Shown here: one piece after another, positions 45,988 to 64,000 of the stretch | Layout of the letters: every line of letters begins with the position of its first letter | Numbering within the stretch: position 1 is the first letter of the stretch | From: Mercurialis annua | Taxonomy: Eukaryota > Streptophyta > Magnoliopsida > Malpighiales > Euphorbiaceae | Assembly (NCBI RefSeq): GCF_937616625.2 | Contig: NC_065570.1 | Location: 4,164,001-4,228,000 of the forward strand | Direction of reading: 5' to 3' | DNA length: 64,000 nucleotides | Notes under the pieces: generated by a model | Database searches by the model: none | What the model saw: the letters and a program-made list of their open reading frames with translations, nothing else | Told to the model about the DNA's origin: nothing | Made by a program: the position numbers and the translations under genes

Positions 45988-47555
45988 TATATTTGACTTG
46001 GAATGCTTCAATAAGAGTTTGCTGGCAAAACAATGCTGGCGAATAGTTAATAACCCAGAGAGTCTACTGGCCAAAGTTTTGAAATGCAGATACTTCAAGG
46101 AGGGATCGTTTATGACAGCAGATTGTCCCAGACTAGCCTCTTTCACGTGGAAAAGTCTGATATGGGGGAGAGAGCTCCTGGAAATGGGGATGAGGTGGAG
46201 AGTTGGGGATGGAACCTCCATTAGAGTGTATCATGACAAATGGATACCTAGTGAAGACACTTTCAAGATTTCTGGCCCACACAGACTAGGGGAATTTACA
46301 ATGGTGAAGGAGTTGATCACAAATGGGGCATGGAATGAGGACCTGATTCAAGAGTCCTTCAGCCATGAGGAAGCAGAAATCATACAGAGTATTCCCCTCC
46401 CTACTTCCAGAATTCAAGACAAGCTCAGGTGGCACTTTGATAAAAAGGGGAACTACACTGTCCGCAGTGGATACCACCTTGCCTGGAAAATGAAGAATAT
46501 GGCTTCAGGCTCTGATAATAACAGAAATGTGAAGTGGTGGAAATACTTATGGAAGTTGGAGATGGCCCCTAAAGTAAAAAATTTCATGTGGAGGTGTTAT
46601 TTCAACAGAATCCCTACTAGAGTTAATTTAAAAGTGAGAGGGATGAGCTTAGATACGACCTGTCCTAGGTGTGAAAAAGAATATGAGACGGGCATCCACT
46701 CCCTTTGGTTCTGCCCAAAGGCGAAGGAGATTTGGAGGAGGTGGATCCCTTATGCTCAATTAGCCCCTAATAGAAACTGGCACCTCCAAGACTTGATCAG
46801 TTATGCATATGAGATGCTTAATAAAAATGATTTTATTATGTTTGCTGTGCTTCTTTGGATGGTATGGAACTGCAGAAATAATACTCTCTTTGACAGGCCT
46901 CTGAAATCTCCAGAGCAGATAATTACTTGGAGCGAAGAATTTATTATGGATTTTCAAGCTGCCAACAAAGAAAAAGGTGCTGCCAAGGGACAAACCAGCC
47001 CTGGGATTTTTCGAGCAGCAGATACACGATGGGTCCCCCCCAGAAGAGGTACTTACAGAATAGATGTAGATGTTGGATTCAAACACCAGCAAAAGCAGTA
47101 TGCTTCGGGAGTGGTTATACGCGATTGGAAAGGGATGGTTTGTAAAGCTGAAGCAAAAAGAATGATAGGTCAGATGGAAGTTAGCACAGGAGAAGCTTAT
47201 GCAATCAAGAATGGTATCAGCCTGGCACTGGAAGCTGATCTTACTCCCTTTGAAATCTTCTCTGATTCAAAGGTTGCAGTGAAAAACTTCAAAAGTCAAG
47301 ACATGCCGATGAATGATATTGGATTGATTGTTGAAGATTGTGTTAACATTTTTGGGAAAGAGATTTGTAATAGCCTCAACTATGTTAGTAGAAAAGCTAA
47401 TTGTGTGGCTCATGCTCTAGCTAAGCATGCTTTTGTTCAATCTCAGGCCTATCTGAGATGGGGGGAAGATGTCCCTACCAATATTATGAACCTTGTATTG
47501 GCTGATTTGCAGCTTGTTTCTTAATGAATCCCACTGTTTCTCAAAAAAAAAAAAA
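45988..47555 (+). mobile_element. 5'-truncated L1-type LINE
   Basis: Begins within the C-terminal part of the reverse transcriptase ORF (LECFNKSLLAKQCWR) and keeps an open frame from 45998 to TAA at 47524. The zinc-binding zf-RVT region is at residues about 181-250 (CPRC...ETGIHSLWFC). A type-I RNase H-like domain is at about 354-490 (RIDVDVGF, GEAYAIKNG, FSDSKVAV, VAHALAKHA). A 13-A tail ends at 47555. A candidate 16-bp target duplication (TTATTAAGTTATTCAT at 45954, TTATTAGGTTATTTAT at 47558) has two mismatches. The element is dead because the endonuclease and RT core are absent, yet the remaining frame has no stop, so the insertion is fairly young. Confidence 0.88.
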
Positions 47556-48486
47556 CCTTATTAGGTTATTTATTTTTAAAGATAAATTTAAAAAATAGCA
47601 ATAAATGCTTTTTTAAAACTCTAAAGTGAAAATATTACAGACCGTTTTTTTTAAATACGACAAATATTATAGACCAGAAAAAGTAGTAATTTAAATCATG
47701 TTCAATGATTTCTTCTGAAAAATTGAAATTTAATTATCATTAATTTCTTCTATTGCTGTCTAGATATAATGGATGTCTACCGCTAGGACTATATCTTTTA
47801 ACAGGTTTGAATATTTGCTCGGTCCATTTAGACCCGTCTCTTTAGGCTGGATTGGGACACTATATTTTTTTTTATATTGAGTCGAAAAAAAAGCATGCTA
47901 TTTTATAAGCGGATTCCGAATTTTGCTATAATGTTTCATGTATGTCCAAAAAAATCCGACCCGACCATCTAAAAGCAAAGTGTTAGGGCCAAAATTAGGT
48001 AGAAAAAAGGAAATCAGTTGGACCAGGTTCAGGTCGAGTTTGGGCTTAAATGAAAATTAAAAAAGTCTGATAAACTCGGCCCATGAACAATCTAGTTAGA
48101 ACAAATAAATAACCGAATCATTTTAATTTGGTCAAATGGTTAAAAATAATTGATTATTTATATAAATTAGTATAAATTTTTAATTTTAATTTGGGCCTGA
48201 TATCTACCGTTACATATAAATATTCTTTTATTTTTAGATATTTTGGAGTGATTATCTCTTATATAATTCAAAAGCAGTTTAAATTTGATAACAATGTCGT
48301 ATTTAGGGTGAATTTCATATAAAATCATCACATTTACACGTTTTTTTCACTTTAATCACGTTTTTTTAAAATGTTTTATAAATTAACCACCTTTCATTTT
48401 TTTGTAAATCTATCACCGATGAAAAAATCTGATGTCTACCTCCTCTCAAATAAATGTCCTACTCTGACTAATTATAATTAAAACAA
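47556..48486. other. AT-rich spacer
   Basis: No gene recognised. Confidence 0.4.
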
Positions 48487-48794
48487 GGGTTAATGTCATA
48501 AAAATTCACTAAATTTACACATTTTCTCATTTTAATCACACAGTTTAAATTTTCTCATTTTCATGCACGAACTACCATTTTTTCTCAAATTCATGCATGG
48601 TGCTGAGGTGTCACGACTCCATTGGTGTAATTAGCTGAGGTGGATGTCATTTTACATCAATGAATGAGTGCCACCTCAGCACCGTGCATGAATTTGAGAA
48701 AAAGTGATAGTTCGTGCATGAAAATGAGAAAATTCAAACTACGTGATTAAAATGAAAAAACGTGTAAAGTTCGTGATTTTTTTGACATTAACCC
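48487..48794. mobile_element. Palindromic MITE, family 1, copy C
   Basis: The ends GGGTTAATGTCA and TGACATTAACCC are exact complements. It is flanked by TTAAAACAA and CTAAAACAA. Most regular copy of the family. Confidence 0.9.
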
Positions 48795-49846
48795 CTAAAA
48801 CAATATATACTTTCCTCTTTCTCTTTTTTTATCGATTCCGGTTGTCAAGTCAATAAAAATACACCAAATTTTTATATCGGTAATAGATTTGCAAAAAAAG
48901 TAAAAGATGGTAAATTTATATGACATTTTTTAAAGAATATGAGTATAAAATAAAAAGACGTATAAAGGTGGATTTTATATGAAATTATATTTCGTATAAT
49001 TGGTTGTTTTCAAAAAGCTATAACCTCTTATCTAAAATGAATAAGTAAATTAAATTAATATTAAATTAAATTAACTCTCTAAATTATGTGAACAATGTGC
49101 CAATATTTTCCGAGATGGAGTGAATATTTTGCAATTTATTATTATTATTATTATTAACTTTATATTATAATTTACATATGGGCCAAAGTATGATATCTTA
49201 TTTTCTTTAAACTAAAATAAACTAAAATATTTTCTCTTTTCATTAAATTAGTTGGTATATACTCTATAAAGTAGAAAAATTTATGAACAGATTTGATTAA
49301 TTAATCAGAAAATTAGAAGAATTGTGCATATAGTTAATGGCCATGACTGACAATTTTACCGCATTTGGTGTTTTAATTATTTGTGGACCGGACACAAAAT
49401 CATTTGATAAACCTTGTTGCGAAATTATTTGGGATACTATTTCTCAATCTCCCAGCACCATAAAAAGAAACTTCTCATAATTTGTAATTACTAATCCCAA
49501 ACAAGGTCATCTAGTAGTATTATTTTTTTGTCAAAAAAGGTCATCTAGTATTTTACTCAACTCGATTTGTGTTCGAATTAAATTACTTTTAAAATTAAAC
49601 TATAACAAAATTAAACTTATTTAGAGCTTAGAATTGAGTACATTAATTCTAAACGAAATCTATATGAAAATTACTTATAAATAAAACAAATTATAGAAAA
49701 TCATCAAAAAATAAATATATTATAGAACAAAACAAAAATCAATAAGGAATAAATAAATTATGTAAAGAGTTTATTTGAATGAATTTTATATTTGATATCC
49801 AAAAAATTGTTTATCTTATTGGAAACATTCTAATTTGATTATATCT
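48795..49846. other. AT-rich spacer
   Basis: No gene recognised. An ATT microsatellite is at about 49137-49155. Confidence 0.4.
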
Positions 49847-50388
49847 TATTGGAAAAAGTCTTCCAGTTATCTTTATCGTCTCTATTTTTCCGTATAAGGA
49901 TAATTATTTTTATTACTAAAAAATTCAATAGAACTTTAAATATATTAAAAAAATATTAAAATTAAATTTTAATATATAGAACAAGTTCTATAACTGAAAT
50001 CTGTACAACTGCAACAAAAAAAATTTAAATAAATTAAGCGCCAAACTTAAACAAATTTTTAAAATATAGAAAAATAATTTTAAATAAAAAATACTCTAAA
50101 TGTAATTCTCTAGTTATTTTTATTGGAAAATTCTTCTAGTTATTTTTATCGTTTTCTATTTTTCCGTATAAGGATAATTATTTTTATTACTAAAAAATTC
50201 CATAGAACTTTAAATATATTAAAAAAATATTTAAATTAAATTTTAATATATAGAACAAGTTGTATAACTTAAATCTGTACAAGGCAAAAAGAAAAAATCC
50301 AAATAAATTAAGCGCCAAATTAAAACAAATTTTTAAAATATAGATAAATAATTTTAAATAAAAAATACTCTAAATGTAATTCTCTAAT
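49847..50388 (+). repeat. 274-bp tandem duplication
   Basis: Unit 1 (49847-50120) and unit 2 (50121-about 50388) share TTTTCCGTATAAGGATAATT, TTAAGCGCCAAA and AATACTCTAAATGTAATTCT, with scattered differences. Function unknown. Confidence 0.9.
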
Positions 50389-52530
50389 CACATAATGGAC
50401 TATTTATCTTCATCTTCTTAAACCTGACACAAGTAACATGGGACAAATAACTCTTTCTAAGTTATTGTCACTTCAATCCTGCCTATAGTTTTGAAGCCTG
50501 ACAGACAAGAAATTAAATCTCAAAGTGTGGAGAAAGATCTTATCAGACACCTCTTTACTTCAGCAAACTCAAGTTAAAATTTTTTATATTTTTTTTGGCT
50601 CTTCTGCTTTAAATCATTACACTCACGTACTCTCTGTTAATTATGGCCACTCTGTGTTAATTATTTTAAAAAAATTAAAGAAGAACTGGGTGTTAGCAGT
50701 ACTGTAAGATCTTCTGTTTGTCTGTATACACGTTAGTATTAATTGCATTATTTCTAGTTTTGTGTCTCTTTTCCCTTTCTAATCATTTTTGCTTTTGCAT
50801 TGTTGCCAATTTGTCTGGAGAAGTTTTGAACATTGCCATTTTTTCTACTGTACCCTTTTTTGTTTTTGCATGATCAATATATTTTGATTTTTCACCTTTT
50901 TGTTGAGTTTACTATATGATTTTCTTTCCAATTTTGTTGCTTTTTCTTGATGTATGTTTGATGGGTTCATCATGATTATCTGTCTACAGTAGTACAACCT
51001 ATATAATAGTATTGGTGGAAATGAAAAAAACATTTGCAATCTGTATGTGTGTGTATATATATATATGTGTGTGTGTGTATATCAAATAATGATAAGCGAT
51101 GAAATTATTCATTAAAAAGAAATTTATTTAGACTGGATTAGGGGTATTGTAAACGATTTGAGTTGCTCGCAAGTTATTTGAGATTGATTCAAAACATTTG
51201 AGGCGTGCTTGAGCTCGAGTTACTCGAGTTTCATCTCGAGTTGAGTTCGAGTATCAATTAAAAAGGCATGTGAGCCTAAACTATTATATTAGTTTTTATA
51301 TCTATTAATTTAGATATATTTCATAGTAAAAAAATTAAAATACATCAAATATGATGTTTTTTTATTTTAGTTAGGCTTGTATAACCAGAGCTCGAGTTCG
51401 GCTCGATCCATTTACACTTCTAGACCAGATTAATAATTGTAAAGAATCATAGCAAAAACTGAAATATTATAAAAGTTCAGTGATTGGCATGTATGCATAG
51501 CAGCATAGATAACATTTAGCCTTAAATCAGATAAAATCTTCCAGTTCCAAGGAAATTAAGATTGAGTTATTAAACTGAAACAAATAAAAATATCATAATC
51601 AAAGTAAAATATTTTAAAACTTCAGTGATTTCTCAAATTAATTATCCAACAAGCATGGACAAAAGTAGCTTAATTATCGTTTAAAACACAATTCAATGAT
51701 GATAATATAAAGGACAAACATACCTATAAATCAACTTATTATGAATAAATCAATCCCAATTTGGTAAAAGATTAAGCAAAACACACAAATGGTCGGTATC
51801 TATATGACTATACTCTTACATTAAATTATTTTAATTTAAACATTGTGGGAAACAAAATTCAGAAACAAGGTCCTCTTGTAAGTAAAAGTAGCACATGATT
51901 TCAATAAATGTTGAGAATTTATGGAAATGAAACAATAAAATGGGTTTTTGTGTTCTGGTTAGCTACAATTGCGCTCAATAGCAGTTCACTAAATGCTTGT
52001 AGTAAATACCCCAACATGCTAAGATTAAATGCTTCAATTTAGGTGCACATGCTTCCAAATTTTAATATACTCCCAGTACTGACTAGAGATCAAGTTTATT
52101 TTACATCTTGCTTCGGCACTGAAAATTTTGAAAGATGGAGACCTTGCATTTGTTTTTAGAATGTCTACTTCAAAGCCATTTTTGGAGGTTTATTTTGTTT
52201 TTAATCCCATTTTTGAGGTTTATTTTGTTTTTATCGATCACTTGTCTATCAATGATTTTCAGAGTTCACCACTCTATAGCAAATTCTTGTGCCAAGATTG
52301 GCTTCAATGTGTTGATAAGAATATTTGGCTCTTTAATTTACTTCATTGTTTACGTTACACTTAGAGTGAGCATCAGTAGGTTCAGTTAGGAATCAAGTCA
52401 AACCAAAGCAAATAGTTCGGTTCGGTTAAGAACACGGTTTTCATATTTTTATTTTTTATCTCAAAATTAATTTAAACATTAAATAATTGGTTTTTGATTT
52501 TATTTATGTTTATTATTAGCATATTTATAT
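50389..52530. other. Gene-poor spacer
   Basis: No gene supported. 51120-51425 contains GCTCGAG-rich sequence in both orientations, resembling ends of a hAT-like or other TIR element, not resolved. Confidence 0.35.
51044..51082. repeat. GT/AT compound microsatellite
   Basis: (TGTG)n(TA)n(TG)nTATA run. Confidence 0.9.
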
Positions 52531-52912
52531 GGGCTTAATTACTTAAAAACCACCCACCTTGAACATTATTTTCGTTTATACCCTGACCTAGGAAAAAATT
52601 CATTTATACGCTGACGTATGTGTTTATGTTTCACCTCTACCCCGAAACACTAAATTAACCTCTTTTCATTTAGAAAAAAGTTTAAAATAGTCCTTCATTT
52701 AAAAAAAATTCATTTCTAATTAAACTCTAATTAGCTTAGGTTAAAAATGAAAAACTATTTTAAACTTTTTTAAAATAAAAAGAGGTTAATTTAGTGCCTC
52801 GGGGTAGAGGTGAAATATAAATACATACGTCAGGGTATAAATGATTATTTTCCTAGGTGAGGGTATAAACGAAAAAAAAATTAAAGATGAGTGGTTTTTA
52901 AGTAATTAAGCC
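52531..52912. mobile_element. Mutator-like foldback MITE (382 bp)
   Basis: The terminus GGCTTAATTACTTAAAAAC is complemented at the right end. TATTTATAT is exactly duplicated at 52522-52530 and 52913-52921. Inner arms also pair (ACCTCTACCCCGA / TCGGGGTAGAGGT). Confidence 0.92.
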
Positions 52913-52921
52913 TATTTATAT

Positions 52922-53720
52922 GTTGTATGAAATTTATTAACGTATGTATCAACTATAATTAAATATTATTTTAAAAATATACTTTTTAATCCAATTTTTT
53001 TGGTTTTAAGAATGTCCACCGAATCGAAAACCAAACACAAAACTTTTACCTAATTAAGCATCGAACCTGACCATTTTTACCAAAAAATCAAACTAAACAA
53101 CAAATTTCGGGTTGGTTTGGTTTCTCAGTCTTATTTGGTTTTGAATTTACGCCAAGGGTTTCAATATTCATCCTGCAGATATTTTCAGATCGCGAGACAT
53201 AATCTTCTCTACTCCAGTGTCGTAGATTTCTGCCATTTTCGAAATGTTAACGTTTTTTAAATCCTTCCCCTTCACAAAATGTTTCAAAATTACCAATTAG
53301 GCCCTACTTTATATTAAAAAACAAAACATTTTCGATTTGTTTTTATTTATGATCGAACCTATATTTTTCCAATTAATAAAGATATTTATCAAAATTAGTC
53401 TACAATTGATAGAATTGAACATGTTTGATCATAAATGAAAAAAATCAAAAAAAGATAAATATTTTTCTTGAAAAAATTGAATAGATGGTTCTAAGTGGTT
53501 CAAAATGGCTTGAATTGAATTTTGATTTATATTAATATCCAATGAAAAATTTGAAATGCGTATAATAAGAACTCTATGTTGGTAATTGAGGTTCTTGTTC
53601 TATGTATATTTTACATGGCCTGAACAACATCAAATAACTCTGCATTGTATGGAAAATTATAATCTCAAGAAGAATCAACTATGTATATATATGAGACATT
53701 TTGCTGTGGCAGAGTTTGAG
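52922..53720. other. 3' flank of ROP gene
   Basis: AT-rich, no gene recognised. Just before 53720 is the ROP 3' UTR. Confidence 0.4.
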
Positions 53721-60376
<6,656 letters not shown>

Positions 60377-61225
60377 GGGTCATTTTACCCCCTCAACTTT
60401 ACACGACGTATCAAAAAAGTCCAAAACTAAAAAACCGCATCACTTATATCCTGAACTTGTAAAAACCGGCTCAAAAAACTCTTTATACTGACGTGGCATA
60501 TTAAATAGAAAGTGAGTTTCTAATTAATTATAATTTATTTTAATTATTTATAATTAAATACTAATTAATCACAATTACACTCTAATTAATTAGAATTCTT
60601 TTTGAACCTTTTTTAAAAAAGTTTAATTTTTAATTCAATTTCCGGAAGAGGAGAGTTACTTTTAATCTTTTTGAATCTTTTTCAAAAAAGTTTAATCTTT
60701 TTGAGCTTCTCCTCGTCGCCGAAAAAGAGGAGCAGCAGCTCCTCGGAGCAGATTTGCTCCTCAGGCACCTCGCATGAGGAGCTGTTATTGACAAAGAACA
60801 ATGTTCTTCGTCAAGAACAGATATGTTCTTCATGAATCGTGAAGGTAGCTTATTATTTTTTTAGTTAGAGTGTTTTTTTTCTTCCAAACACAATAATTTT
60901 GACGAAGAACTTTTAATTTTAAAAAATAAAATAAAAAAAACTTATTTATTTTTTGTTAAAAATCTAAAAGTTGCGGTTAATTTTTTATTTTTAGTTTTAA
61001 ATTAGAGGGATTAATTTTTTTTATATATTAGTTATTAATTTGAAATATTAAAAAAATTAAGATCATTTTAAATTTTTTCCATAAAAAACCACCTAGGAAA
61101 AAAAACCTTTATCAAAACAGAAAACTCTTTTTTTTATTCGAGTTTGCCAAATTCTGGATAAAAGTGGTCATTTATTTTCTAATTTGGACGCTTTTTATAT
61201 TTTGTGACAAGTTGATGGGGTAATG
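60377..61225. mobile_element. Possible composite foldback element
   Basis: The left part has CCCCCTCAACTTTACAC; the right part complements to ACCCCATCAACTTGTCAC, suggesting degraded terminal repeats. The interior at 60640-60835 is GC-richer, with nested hairpins (GAGGAGC.GCTCCTC, AAGAACAATGTTCTT). No certain target duplication. Confidence 0.4.
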
Positions 61226-61235
61226 TTTGTTTTTT

Positions 61236-61414
61236 GGATTGGGATTCTCTCAAGTTCATTTTGAACTTGAGGGGGTCATGTTGTAAAATGAACGGTGTAG
61301 ATCAAAAAAGTACAATTTTAATCAAATTAATCTACACCATTCATTGACAATGAACGGTATAGATCGTGAATATGACCCCCTCAAGTTCATTTGAACTTGA
61401 AAGAATCCCAATCC
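61236..61414. mobile_element. Short MITE with 9-bp TSD
   Basis: Termini GGATTGGGATTCTCTCAAG and its near complement. TTGTTTTTT is duplicated at 61227-61235 and 61415-61423 (low complexity, so less decisive). Inner GAACGGT.TAGATC is inverted. Confidence 0.8.
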
Positions 61415-61974
61415 TTGTTTTTTCTTTTCTTTAAGTACAAGGCCAAAGAATGATGGATTCATAATATAATAAATAAGATAGCAAAAATATAAAGTATTAT
61501 ATTTTAGACCTAACTATTTTTTAAATTTAAATATTTATATCTTTTATCAATTACGATCAAAATTTTTAATTTATACAATTATGTTCAATTTGAAAGCGTT
61601 TTTTTGCAATTGTAACCAAAATTTTACGTTTCATTATTTAATCTAAACCTTTGTATTTTTTTTTATCAATTACGATCAAATTTTAAAAAATATCTAAACA
61701 AATATTGAATTGGGATTCGACCAGTGATCTGGTTCAAAAAAACAAAAAACCAAAATTCAGTTGAACCGACCGGTTTGGATCAAATTGAACCGAAAAAACC
61801 GGTTGAACCGCTACAAACTGGATGAATAGGATTAGCGACGGAAAAATTTGTCGTTGAAAACCAAAAATCTATTGCTAATTTTTTTTTTAATTTTTAAAAA
61901 ATTTCATTAAACCGGTTGAACCGTGAGTCAGTGGCTTCACCAGTGAAACCACCAGCTTGATTTTTAAAACACTG

Positions 61975-62105
61975 CATCAAACCTCTTCGGCATGACCTAA
62001 GCCAGTCTAATTCTCTGAAAAACTAGCTCCCAAACTGTGGTAGCAAAATTACAATGTAATACCATATGATCTTGAGCTTCAAGAAATTTACAAAAATTTG
62101 ATGAA
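61975..62105 (-). pseudogene. LINE zf-RVT scrap
   Basis: On the minus strand EAQDHMVLHCNFATTVWELV matches the H..LHC.FA..VW signature of plant LINE zinc regions. Nothing else of the element is recognisable. Confidence 0.6.
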
Positions 62106-64000
62106 TACGATATATATCTAAATTTTGTAGGATCATTAAATCCATGCTTATTACAATTTTATAAAAATGTAAAAAAACAAAAAATCTCAAATCTCAAATG
62201 AATAAAATATATTATTAAATTTTATGGGAACATATAGGTTTGGTGGTGGTTGTTAGTTGGGTTAAAGTGTGTGAGAAGGGAGGAATGAATGATTAATGAA
62301 AATGAAAGAATTGCTTGATTAACTAATGCAAGAAACTATGATGGTTTAATAGAAGTTAAAGGCAAAAAACATGTAATTGTCACCAAGAAAGTCAAAAAAG
62401 ATGTAACCTAAAAAGACTTATGAATTATGGTTGTTTCTATCATTATCAGGTGGTTCTCTGCTTATCTGGGCTGACCTCATATTACCTAAGCTTTCCCTCA
62501 CCATGACTAAAGGATTATTATGGTCCCCAAATTTATGCATTATAATCAATTAACTTACACTTAATTATTTTAATCAATTAATATCAATATATTTTATTTT
62601 TAGGTCAATTTAAAATGCAATTGTACCAAATAAAAAATTTATGGACCAGTGATCTAATTTTTTCCTAAAAAAAAGTATTATACTTAATTATTCTAAGAAT
62701 TAAAAATATTGTACTTAGTTGATTAAAATGGCTAAATATAAGTTAATTGATTATGATAAGGAAATATGGAAACCGCGATGACCCTTTGTGCATTATATTA
62801 CTCATGTGAAGATATTTTTGTTTTTTTTCCTTCAAATTTATTCCCCTATATCCACCACTTAAAAATTAATTTGAATTTATAAATGCAAAAAAGAGAAAAC
62901 TAATAACAATATATAATTTTTTTTTTTGAGAATACAATATATAATAAATTAAACATTCTAAAAAATGTTAATTTTTAAAATTCAATGTATCAAGTAAATT
63001 TTATTAGAAATTATCTTACTATAAATATATTTATTTAAAGATTATTTTTATATTAATATTATTTATTTAATTTTAAATCTATACATACAATTTAGTTTAA
63101 ATATATTTTATTTAATATTTAAACTATATAAATTAATAAATATGATAACTTATAATTCATTAATATCAATTACTCTTTCATATTAATATTTTTAATTTTT
63201 TTAATTTTATCGTTCTAAAATATATTACTTTCTTTCAATGCTATACTTTAATTGTTTTTTTTTTGAAGAAAATTTTAATTGTTAAATTTATCTATTTTGT
63301 ATTGGTATCAAGTATATATTTAATATTATTAGAGAGTAAGAGTCAGAGAAATAAATTATTATAATAGAATTTTATATACATATATTAGAGTTGTATGAAT
63401 TAGATATAAATATGTTAGGAAATATAAAAGAAGGCTTCTTTAAATAAGTATCCTACATGGCTATACTTAATTTAATTTTTGTTGTTAACCAAAAATAAGT
63501 TGATGACATACTTTTTAAGTTTTCAAATTGCACAAATAACTTTATGATATTTGAGGATTACTGTCAACTATAAAAAAGGAAAGAAATGGTTACAAGAATC
63601 AAAATCTCCGACAAAATCTCAAAGTATAAATATGGGTTTAATATAACTTTGGTGTGTGAACTTTTTTAAAAATAACAAAATAGTGTTTAAACAAAATTTT
63701 ATTACAAGTTAGTGTGTGAACTTGTTTAAAAGTTACGAATTGGTGTTTTTAGCAGGTCACCATCAGGTTACAAGTTACCAATCAGAATTTTAACTATCAA
63801 AAAAAGGCAGGTTTGGTTCCTATAGTTTTCAAGCAGCAGTACTGATAAGTACAAAAAGAAAAAATATTTTCAATTTAGTCCATATTTTCAACTAAGAAGA
63901 AAAATAAACTTCTGAAATAGTGTGATTAACACTATTTGAATAATAATTAATTAAATTAGACTTAATTAAGCTAGTTTAATGGGTAATCCAGCCGAGAGTT
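62106..64000. other. AT-rich terminal stretch
   Basis: No gene recognised. Two short direct motifs (GTGTGTGAACTT) at 63650 and 63712 repeat about 60 bp apart. Confidence 0.4.

Noticed and set aside
60630..60833. 67-codon minus-strand frame in the GC island
   Set aside because: Explained by inverted-repeat composition; no start context or family match.

Overview
The window is nuclear DNA from a flowering plant, almost certainly a eudicot. Genes are split by GT-AG introns, spacers are AT-rich, and the families are plant-specific: UGT79-type glycosyltransferases, ROP and RABA GTPases, WOX9, receptor-like proteins, a chromodomain Ty3/gypsy element, CACTA and Mutator-type MITEs. The species cannot be told. 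Several genes were rebuilt by joining exons by eye. Their reading frames close exactly across all junctions, but no transcript or database search was available.

Layout. 1-13 kb is gene-dense. It holds a UDP-glycosyltransferase cut by the window edge, an ELOF1 elongation-factor gene (minus), a head-to-head gene for a predicted plastid membrane protein of unknown function, a second complete UDP-glycosyltransferase, and a PDAP1/HASPP28-type phosphoprotein gene with a GC-AG intron. 14-19 kb is a mosaic: a truncated receptor-like-protein copy, fragments of the PDAP1 and RAB genes, and an intact receptor-like protein gene. 19.6-23.3 kb carries a small membrane protein gene and a RABA1-type GTPase (minus).

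24.3-33.8 kb is one nearly intact Tekay/Del-type chromovirus with 2.2-kb LTRs, tRNA-iMet primer site, open 1,633-codon gag-pol frame, polypurine tract and perfect 5-bp target duplication (AGGGT). Its LTRs contain an array of short CpG-rich palindromes whose unit number differs between the two LTRs. Eight bases beyond its target duplication lies an 817-bp CACTA derivative that carries a 5S-rRNA-like segment.

35-53 kb is gene-poor: a WOX9 homeobox gene (minus, 38.4-40.5 kb), several foldback MITEs with 9-bp target duplications, two Stowaway-like MITEs, a 5'-truncated LINE and tandem repeats. 53.7-59.5 kb holds a complete seven-exon ROP GTPase gene (minus) whose fifth intron contains a 4.38-kb non-autonomous CACTA element. 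That element carries splice-bounded fragments resembling SEPALLATA-type MADS-box exons. The last 4.5 kb has only MITEs and a LINE scrap.

The genes form no pathway. The two glycosyltransferases are recent tandem relatives; the others are independent housekeeping, trafficking, defence and developmental genes. The most unusual parts are the gene-fragment-carrying CACTA inside ROP, the LTR palindrome array, the 5S-like insert and the mosaic receptor locus.
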